From Candidatus Omnitrophota bacterium (GTDB lineage: Bacteria > Omnitrophota > Koll11 > JAHIPI01): DNA of 9,862 nt. The position numbers were made by a program, and so were the translations under genes. Below the pieces are notes generated by a model, which saw only the letters and a list, made by a program, of their open reading frames with translations, ran no database searches and had not been told where the DNA came from. Below are positions 5,100 to 9,862 of this stretch, in pieces. The stretch covers positions 1-9,862 of the forward strand of contig JAQUMG010000054.1 of assembly GCA_028718265.1 (NCBI GenBank), written 5' to 3'. The number at the start of each line of letters is the position of its first letter. The stretch's first letter is position 1.

Positions 5100-6788
5100 T
5101 TACGATAGTCCTATGATATCCCCTTTTTTATCTATATCTATCCGCGTACCTATGGGGTTCGCCGGAAGTCCCGGCATCGTAGTTATGGTTCCGCAAATGG
5201 GTGTAATAAAGCCTGCTCCGGCAGACAGATGCACATCCCTCACCGGTAAAGTAAATCCTTTGGGCGCGCCCTTAACCGACGGGTCTGCGCTTAATGATAG
5301 ATGCGTCTTGGCTATGCACACAGGCAGTTTCCCGTAACCGAGTTTTTCGTAGCGGGCGATTGCGCTATCGGCAATCGTCGAATAGATGACCCGGGTAGCA
5401 CCGTATATCTCTTTCGCTATTTTTTCTATCTTATCTTTTATCGGCGAATTCAACCCGTACAGGAACTTAAATCTGTTTTTACTTCCCGCCGCCAGTATTA
5501 CCGCTTTGGCAAGTTCCGTACCGCCTTTCGAGCCGCGCTCCCAAAGTTCGCTTACTACCGCATCATCCGCGCCGGCCAAAAGTGCCTTCTTGCGTACAAG
5601 TATTATTTCCTTCGCAGTATCAGTAGAAAATTTATTTATAACGACTACGACCGGTATGCCGAACTTTTTTATATTTTTTATCTGCCTCTCGAGATTAGCG
5701 CAGCCTTTTTCCAGCGCACCAAGATTCTCCCTGAACAGCTTCTTATCTACGGGCTTCCCGGCGATCATTTTAAATTTCCCGCCGTGCATCTTCAGGGATC
5801 GTACGGTCGAGACCAAAACGGCAGCATCCGGTACCAGGCCGCTGGTTCTGCATTTTATGTCAAAAAACTTCTCGCCGCCTAAGTCGGCACCAAAACCGCT
5901 TTCGGTAACGACATAGTCTGAAACCGCCAGAGCCATCTTGTCCGCTATTATCGAACTGTTTCCATGCGCTATATTCGCAAATGGTCCGGTATGGATGAGG
6001 CACGGTGTTTGTTCTGTAGTCTGGACGAGATTCGGCTTAATGGCTTCTTTTAGAAGTGCTGCCATCGCACCTGCCACATTCAGATCCTTCGCGGTAACCG
6101 GTTTGCCGGCGGTCGTCAAAGCCACCACAACACGGTCAAGTCTGCGCCTCATATCCTCAATATCGCGCGAAAGAGCGAGAATAGCCATCAATTCGCTCGC
6201 CACAGTTATGTCAAAGCCGCTATCTCTTGAAGAGCCGCTTTCCCCCAAACCAATCTTTACGTTTCTGAGCGATCTGTCATTAATATCCAGAACTCTGCGC
6301 CACATAACTGCCTTAGGGTTGATATCCAGCTTATTTCCTCTGAATATCGAATTATCCAAAAACGCCGCCAGAATGTTATGCGCGACACCGACGGCGTGTA
6401 TATCGCCGGTAAAATGCAGGTTTATATCTCCGTTAGGAAGTACTTGTGAACGGCCGCCTCCTGTCCCAACGCCTTTTGCGCCGAAGATCGGTCCCATTGA
6501 AGGCTGCCGGAGACATACTATCGACTTCTTACCCATTCTATTCAGCGCCATGGACAGGCCTATGGTCGTAACAGTCTTCCCTTCTCCAAAAGGACTCGGC
6601 GTGATAGCCGAAACTAATATGTATTTTCCTTTGTGGCGGGTAGATTTTCCTTTCAAAAAGTCCAAATTTATCTTGGCTTTATACCGGCCTTGTATTTCTA
6701 CATACTTCGCCGGTATGCCGGCGCGCCTTGCAACGTCTTTAATTTCGGCCAGTTTTCCTTTTTTTGATCTTCCTGAACTTGAAAGCAT
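5100..6788 (-). CDS. fhs: Formate-tetrahydrofolate ligase (10-formyl-THF synthetase)
   Basis: Fhs activates formate with ATP and joins it to tetrahydrofolate, the entry step of the Wood-Ljungdahl methyl branch. The 562 residues are the normal length (about 555-560) for the homotetrameric bacterial enzyme. Motifs are YKAKINL at 36-42, the ATP loop TPSPFGEGKT at 63-72, LRQPSMGP at 93-100, NLHFTGDIHAV at 123-133, KPNLVQT at 251-257, GPFANIAHG at 268-276, GFGADLGGEKFFD at 298-310 and, near the C-terminus, LSAGAGFITPI and TMPGLP. Two deviations are seen: LREPS of Moorella is LRQPS, which also occurs in eukaryotic C1-THF synthase, and the near-invariant KGGAAGGG is KGVGTGGG at 105-112. The ATG lies 13 bases after rnhB, with AAGGA about ten bases upstream, slightly long. 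fchA follows after 15 bases. Confidence 0.96.
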   Translation of the reverse strand: MLSSSGRSKKGKLAEIKDVARRAGIPAKYVEIQGRYKAKINLDFLKGKSTRHKGKYILVSAITPSPFGEGKTVTTIGLSMALNRMGKKSIVCLRQPSMGPIFGAKGVGTGGGRSQVLPNGDINLHFTGDIHAVGVAHNILAAFLDNSIFRGNKLDINPKAVMWRRVLDINDRSLRNVKIGLGESGSSRDSGFDITVASELMAILALSRDIEDMRRRLDRVVVALTTAGKPVTAKDLNVAGAMAALLKEAIKPNLVQTTEQTPCLIHTGPFANIAHGNSSIIADKMALAVSDYVVTESGFGADLGGEKFFDIKCRTSGLVPDAAVLVSTVRSLKMHGGKFKMIAGKPVDKKLFRENLGALEKGCANLERQIKNIKKFGIPVVVVINKFSTDTAKEIILVRKKALLAGADDAVVSELWERGSKGGTELAKAVILAAGSKNRFKFLYGLNSPIKDKIEKIAKEIYGATRVIYSTIADSAIARYEKLGYGKLPVCIAKTHLSLSADPSVKGAPKGFTLPVRDVHLSAGAGFITPICGTITTMPGLPANPIGTRIDIDKKGDIIGLS

Positions 6789-6801
6789 AGTGTGCGCGTC
6801 C

Positions 6802-7476
6802 TTATTTAGTCAGCTCTGCCTCAGGCACGTTAGCGACAAAACTTTTTACCGGTTCAAAACTCACCCGATGCAAAGGTGACGGGCCGTGCTTTTTTATTGC
6901 GCTAAAGTGCGCGGCCGTACCATAACCCTTGTTACGGGCAAATCCGTACTGAGGATAAACATTGTGAAGTTTTTGCATTATTCTGTCTCGAGTAACTTTT
7001 GCCAGGATAGAAGCACATGCAATCGATAGCGAGCATCTATCCCCGCCTTTTATGCTGTGTCCTTTATATGGAATGGATAATTTTATCGTGCCGTCTATAA
7101 GTATGTAATCCGGCTTTACGTCCAGATTGGCAACCGCTTCTTCCATGGCCAACCTCGTTGCATTACGAATATTGACGCGGTCAATAACGTCTTTTTCAAT
7201 AACAGAAATACCGTATACGGATTTTTTTATGATCTCGCTATACGCGCATAGGCGGTTCTTTGGTGTAAGCCTTTTGGAGTCATCTATCCTGCTCCGAAAA
7301 TCATACCTCTTCAGGATCACGGCAGCAGCGACTACGGGTCCGGCCAGAGGCCCTACGCCCGCCTCGTCTATACCCGCTATAGTCTTATGACCCCTGGACT
7401 TTGCTTTCGTCTCGTGAAGAAGCGTCGGGCGCTGTCTGGAATATGTCCTCACCCTCGACTTTGCTTTTTTTGCCAA
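6802..7476 (-). CDS. rnhB: Ribonuclease HII
   Basis: RNase HII cuts RNA in RNA/DNA hybrids and removes single ribonucleotides from DNA. The 224 residues include a non-conserved head of about 30. The catalytic set is complete: Asp37 and Glu38 in GIDEAG, Asp128 in ILIDGT, and Asp146 before CSLSIACASILAKVTRD. The C-terminal YPQYGFARNKGYGT at 174-187 is typical. The GRG motif after the first acids reads GVG at 40-42: the arginine is Val41 (codon GTA). The start is TTG at 7476; an in-frame stop lies four codons upstream, and GAGGAAG precedes the TTG by four bases. The only later in-frame candidate before the core is a GTG at 7452 with no spaced ribosome-binding site. Either start overlaps rplS, by 92 or 68 bases. 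rnhB near rplS is a common bacterial arrangement. Confidence 0.93.
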   Translation of the reverse strand: MAKKAKSRVRTYSRQRPTLLHETKAKSRGHKTIAGIDEAGVGPLAGPVVAAAVILKRYDFRSRIDDSKRLTPKNRLCAYSEIIKKSVYGISVIEKDVIDRVNIRNATRLAMEEAVANLDVKPDYILIDGTIKLSIPYKGHSIKGGDRCSLSIACASILAKVTRDRIMQKLHNVYPQYGFARNKGYGTAAHFSAIKKHGPSPLHRVSFEPVKSFVANVPEAELTK

Positions 7477-7783
7477 TTTTCTTCCTCAGATAGTAAAGTT
7501 TGGCGCGCCTTACTTTGCCCTTTTTCACTACATCGATATGGTCGAGTGCCGGCGAATTTACAGGAAATGTCTTTTCGACGCCCTCGCCATACGATATTCT
7601 TCTGACGGTAAAAACCCGTCGGGTACCATTTCCCTTCAGACTGATGACGGTGCCTTCGAATGCCTGAAGCCTGGTTTTTCCCTCTTCCTGAATTCTTGAA
7701 TAGATTCTTACCGTGTCACCGGGCCGGAACTCAGCAATATCCTTCTTTATCTGTTTAGATTCTACGTAACTTATCTTATCCAT
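7385..7783 (-). CDS. rplS: 50S ribosomal protein L19
   Basis: L19 sits at the 30S-50S interface of the ribosome. The conserved core spans residues 1 to about 106: FRPGDTVRIY at 19-28, FEGTVIS at 42-48, GVEKTFPVNSP at 68-78 and VRRAKLYYLRKKIGKK at 91-106. Most L19 proteins stop near this point (about 115 residues). This one has a further 26 or so residues, hydrophilic and partly acidic, ending ...ESKVQGS, which gives 132. That tail is encoded in the stretch shared with the start of rnhB. The ATG follows an AGAGGAG site with six-base spacing in a 14-base gap after trmD. trmD-rplS is one of the most conserved bacterial gene pairs. Confidence 0.96.
   Translation of the reverse strand: MDKISYVESKQIKKDIAEFRPGDTVRIYSRIQEEGKTRLQAFEGTVISLKGNGTRRVFTVRRISYGEGVEKTFPVNSPALDHIDVVKKGKVRRAKLYYLRKKIGKKSKVEGEDIFQTAPDASSRDESKVQGS
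7391..7467. repeat. Short direct repeat inside the rplS/rnhB overlap
   Basis: Positions 7392-7407 and 7452-7467 are direct copies of a 16-base word (ccctSgactttgcttt on the plus strand) with one mismatch, exactly 60 bases apart and so in the same codon phase. In L19 they encode SKVEG and SKVQG; in the rnhB frame they encode KAKSR twice. The bases between and after the copies do not match, so this is not a full 60-base tandem duplication. Confidence 0.7.
7481..7487 (-). promoter_or_regulatory. Ribosome-binding site deciding the rnhB TTG start
   Basis: GAGGAAG on the minus strand lies inside the rplS coding region, four bases before TTG (7474-7476). It is the only well-spaced site near either candidate start of rnhB. 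An in-frame TGA at 7486-7488 rules out any earlier start. Confidence 0.55.
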
Positions 7784-7797
7784 TGTTACTCCTCTTT

Positions 7798-8493
7798 TTA
7801 ACCGCGACTAATTAAATCCGGACGTCTCTTTATTGTCCGCTTTACTGCTTCCTGCGTCCGCCATTCCTCTATTTTCTTATGATCCCCCGACAGCAATATC
7901 TCAGGTACGTCCCACCCGCGAAAAACTGCCGGTCTTGTATACTGCGGGTATTCGAGCAGATTATCCTCGAATGATTCCTTTACCGCCGAACTTTCATCAC
8001 CCAGAACACCGGGTACAAGCCGGGTCACGGCATCTATCACAACCATCGCCGGAAGCTCGCCGCAAGTAAGGACATAATCCCCTATCGATATCTCGCCATC
8101 GGCAAGATGTTTCCTTACTCTTTCATCTACACCTTCGTAATGACCGCATATCAGTACTAATCTATCTGTCTTCGCGAGACGCCTGGCTGTTTTCTGTTCG
8201 AACTTTTTACCCTGCGGGGATAATAAGATAACTTTCGTCTTCCGCCTGTCGTGTTTCGTCCTTCGTCCCGTAATATGTTTCAGAGCATTATATATCGGCT
8301 CTATATTCATCACCATGCCGGGACCGCCGCCGAATGGCTTATCATCCGCCTTATTATGCTTATCGGTACTGTAATCCCTGATGTTATGGATGTGGATATT
8401 GACTTTCTTTTTTTCCTGGGCGCGTTTAATTATCGACTCGCCCAGAAAATCGCGGAACATTCCCGGAAAAAGTGTAAGAACATCTATTCTCAT
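7798..8493 (-). CDS. trmD: tRNA (guanine-N1-)-methyltransferase
   Basis: TrmD uses S-adenosylmethionine to make m1G37 in tRNAs whose anticodons are followed by G, which protects the reading frame. The 231 residues carry the trefoil-knot SPOUT signatures: [10 protein letters not shown] at 4-13, [10 protein letters not shown] at 53-62, LSPQGKKF at 91-98, [11 protein letters not shown] at 115-125, [13 protein letters not shown] at 136-148 and YPQYTRP at 182-188. The catalytic acid position (Asp169 in Gram-negative enzymes, LLD) is Glu181 in LLE, a form also seen in Gram-positive TrmD. The start is fixed by the canonical [11 protein letters not shown]-terminus, yet its Shine-Dalgarno-like GGAAGG is about 12 bases away, so translation may be weak or coupled. 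rimM, usually just upstream, is absent. Confidence 0.97.
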   Translation of the reverse strand: MRIDVLTLFPGMFRDFLGESIIKRAQEKKKVNIHIHNIRDYSTDKHNKADDKPFGGGPGMVMNIEPIYNALKHITGRRTKHDRRKTKVILLSPQGKKFEQKTARRLAKTDRLVLICGHYEGVDERVRKHLADGEISIGDYVLTCGELPAMVVIDAVTRLVPGVLGDESSAVKESFEDNLLEYPQYTRPAVFRGWDVPEILLSGDHKKIEEWRTQEAVKRTIKRRPDLISRG

Positions 8494-8518
8494 GATAGAG
8501 ACAGGCCTTCCCGCTTAG

Positions 8519-8761
8519 TTACTTCGCGCTGCTTCTCTTCAGCAGGCTCTTTACCGTATCCGACGGCTTCGCGCCGACCTTCATCCAGTATTCCGCCCTG
8601 TCTTTCTTTATAGAAATAAGCGGCGGATTTTTTCTGGCGTCATAACTGCCGATCTCTTCAATGAATCTGCCGTCTCTGGGGTTTCTCGCGTCTGTGACCA
8701 CGATCCTGTGGCACATCTTTTTATTTGCCCCCATCCGTTTTAATCTTATTACTACTGCCAT
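8519..8761 (-). CDS. rpsP: 30S ribosomal protein S16
   Basis: S16 is a small-subunit assembly protein. The 80 residues are at the short end of the family. The N-terminal VVIRLKRMGANKKMCHRIVV (residues 3-22) and the following DARNPRDGRFIEEIGSYD (24-41) are textbook S16, as is the later RAEYWMKVGAKPSDTV at 55-70. The ATG has a strong GGAGGA site five to six bases upstream, in a 13-base gap after murA. It heads the ribosomal/tRNA-modification part of the operon, with trmD 25 bases downstream. Confidence 0.96.
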   Translation of the reverse strand: MAVVIRLKRMGANKKMCHRIVVTDARNPRDGRFIEEIGSYDARKNPPLISIKKDRAEYWMKVGAKPSDTVKSLLKRSSAK

Positions 8762-8774
8762 TGTTCCTCCGATT

Positions 8775-9862
8775 TTATTCTTTCACCCGTTTAACACTTG
8801 CGCCGAGTGCCTGCAGCTTTTCTTCTATTCTCTCGTATCCCCTGTCCAGGTGATAAATTCTGGATACTTCGGTAACGCCGTCTGCCACCAGCGCGGCGAG
8901 GATCAATGCCGCACTAGCCCGCAGATCCGATGCCATAACCGGTGCGCCGCTCAGATGCTTTACGCCCCTTACTATCGCGCTCGGGCCTTCAAGCATTATC
9001 TGGGCGCCCATCCTGTTCAGTTCGCTGATATGTATAAACCTTTCGGGATAAATCTTTTCCGTGATGACGCTGATACCGTCGGTAACACTCATCAATGCCA
9101 TCATCTGTGCCTGTAAGTCCGTAGGAAACGCAGGATACGGAAGCGTTGTTACGTATACCGGTTTCAGCCGCTTTACGTATTTTGCAAGAATCCCGCCTTT
9201 TTGCCTGGTTATGCTCACGCCGCTTTCGGTCAACTTGTCAATGGGCGCCAGAAGATGGTCGTAAACGGCGTCTTTTAAAAATATTTCTCCCTTGGTAATT
9301 GCGGCAGCCATCATGTACGTCCCTGTTTCTATTCTGTCGGGAATGAGGGTATACGTGCAACCGTACAATTTGGTAACGCCATTAACCAGTAATCTCGGCG
9401 AGCCGACTCCCTCGATATCGGCGCCCATGCTTTTAAGAAAATTTATCAGATCTGCTACCTCGGGTTCGCAGGCAACGTTCTCAATAACAGTCGTGCCTTT
9501 TGTAAGTACCGCTGCCATCAACACATTGGCGGTCGCTAAAACGCTTGAGCCGAAATGGCCGCCAAGATACACGCGGTTACCTTTCATATTTTTGCCGTCA
9601 GCGATTATGTAACCGCCCTTAATCTTTAAATCTGCGCCCAGCTCCTTCAGCCCTTTGAGATGCAGATCTATGGGGCGCGGCCCGATAATACATCCGCCGG
9701 GAAAGGAAACATTGGCTTTCTTGCGCCGGCTTAATAGCGGCCCTAAAACACATATCGAGCCGCGCATCGTGCTGACCAGATCGTAAGGTGCCCTGCACTT
9801 AGTCTTATCGCCGCCCCTTACCGTCACGATATCATCAATCATCGAAATGTCTTTGCCGAGTT
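8775..9862 (-). CDS. murA: UDP-N-acetylglucosamine 1-carboxyvinyltransferase (partial, N-terminus cut)
   Basis: MurA adds enolpyruvate from PEP to UDP-GlcNAc, the first committed step of peptidoglycan synthesis. The reading frame stays open to the right edge, with LGKDIS visible ahead of the Met at 9842. That Met corresponds to about residue 50 of the roughly 420-residue enzyme, so it is not taken as the start. Counting from it, the active-site loop PGGCIIGPRP lies at 48-57 with the PEP-reactive Cys51, so a fosfomycin-insensitive Asp variant is excluded. PDRIETGT is at 168-175, FPTDLQAQ at 239-246 (Asp242, the general base), ERFIHISELNRMGA at 267-280, SDLRASAALILA at 305-316 and DRGYERIEEKL at 333-343. 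All main catalytic residues in the visible part are kept. rpsP follows after 13 bases; murA next to this ribosomal cluster is uncommon but not unknown. Confidence 0.97.
   Translation of the reverse strand, partial: LGKDISMIDDIVTVRGGDKTKCRAPYDLVSTMRGSICVLGPLLSRRKKANVSFPGGCIIGPRPIDLHLKGLKELGADLKIKGGYIIADGKNMKGNRVYLGGHFGSSVLATANVLMAAVLTKGTTVIENVACEPEVADLINFLKSMGADIEGVGSPRLLVNGVTKLYGCTYTLIPDRIETGTYMMAAAITKGEIFLKDAVYDHLLAPIDKLTESGVSITRQKGGILAKYVKRLKPVYVTTLPYPAFPTDLQAQMMALMSVTDGISVITEKIYPERFIHISELNRMGAQIMLEGPSAIVRGVKHLSGAPVMASDLRASAALILAALVADGVTEVSRIYHLDRGYERIEEKLQALGASVKRVKE

Noticed and set aside
4264..5337. Plus-strand open frames opposite folD, fchA and fhs
   Set aside because: Low-complexity, serine- and leucine-rich translations with no motifs; they cover genes with strong family matches.
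5301..5916. Two overlapping plus-strand open frames of 193 and 176 codons opposite fhs
   Set aside because: They overlap each other in different frames, show no family features, and lie entirely within conserved fhs coding sequence.
6496..6500. Fhs LRQPS instead of LREPS at the cation/formyl-phosphate site
   Set aside because: Gln is also present in eukaryotic C1-THF synthase and in some bacterial enzymes, so alone it is not remarkable.
5938..6879. A 313-codon open frame on the plus strand, opposite fhs and the end of rnhB
   Set aside because: It mirrors the codon pattern of fhs, has no recognisable motif, and the minus-strand protein is a clear full-length conserved enzyme. Shadow frame.
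7953..7955. TrmD catalytic Asp replaced by Glu
   Set aside because: Glu at this position (LLE before the YTRP motif) also occurs in Gram-positive TrmD enzymes, so it is a known alternative and not a defect.
8250..8613. Plus-strand open frame of 120 codons opposite trmD and rpsP
   Set aside because: Spans two conserved genes and the gap between them; no independent signal.
9688..9692. Possible fosfomycin-resistant MurA
   Set aside because: The active-site Cys is present in PGGCIIG; the Cys-to-Asp form linked to natural insensitivity is not seen.
1..9862. Search for RNA genes, CRISPR repeats, insertion sequences, riboswitches and terminators
   Set aside because: Every base outside genes falls in gaps of 25 or fewer, too short for these elements. 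No tRNA-like clover, regular repeat array, transposase or T-run hairpin was noticed. Promoters must lie outside the window or inside genes, and none could be placed with confidence.

Overview
The window is a gene-dense, single-strand block. All thirteen genes lie on the minus strand and are read from the right edge to the left edge. Gaps between neighbours are at most 25 bases and three junctions overlap, so it reads as one long operon or a chain of coupled operons. Both ends are cut: the right edge truncates murA at its N-terminus, and the left edge truncates a P-loop ATPase at its C-terminus. No stretch without a gene is long enough to hold a further gene, and I saw no RNA gene, mobile element, CRISPR array or convincing terminator.

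Right part (about 6800-9862): housekeeping genes in the order murA, rpsP, trmD, rplS, rnhB. This is a reduced form of the common rpsP-rimM-trmD-rplS(-lepB)-rnhB cluster; rimM is missing from its usual place. The 3' end of rplS overlaps the 5' end of rnhB by 92 bases.

Middle and left part (1-6790): fhs, fchA, folD, metF, panB, panE, an acsE-type methyltransferase gene, then the start of a dethiobiotin-synthetase-like ATPase. Fhs, FchA, FolD, MetF and AcsE form a full set for the methyl (tetrahydrofolate) branch of the Wood-Ljungdahl pathway: formate to formyl-, methenyl-, methylene- and methyl-tetrahydrofolate, then methyl transfer to a corrinoid iron-sulfur protein. PanB and PanE draw methylene-tetrahydrofolate off the same pool to make pantoate for pantothenate and CoA. 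No acetyl-CoA synthase, CO dehydrogenase, formate dehydrogenase or MetV gene lies inside the window.

The most interesting signal is in FolD. Three positions central to the cyclohydrolase/folate site of the bifunctional enzyme are changed (Lys to Gln, Gln to Glu, Asp to Glu), while the fold, the nucleotide-binding region and the PVPGG loop are kept. A separate cyclohydrolase gene, fchA, sits immediately upstream. The simple reading is that this FolD is a dehydrogenase only and FchA has taken over the cyclohydrolase step.

The organism is most likely an anaerobic, Gram-negative-type bacterium (it makes peptidoglycan) with a Wood-Ljungdahl methyl branch and moderate GC content. The mixture of divergent housekeeping proteins and reduced clusters suggests an uncultured lineage. 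Candidate phylum Omnitrophota is my guess from general resemblance only, at low confidence.
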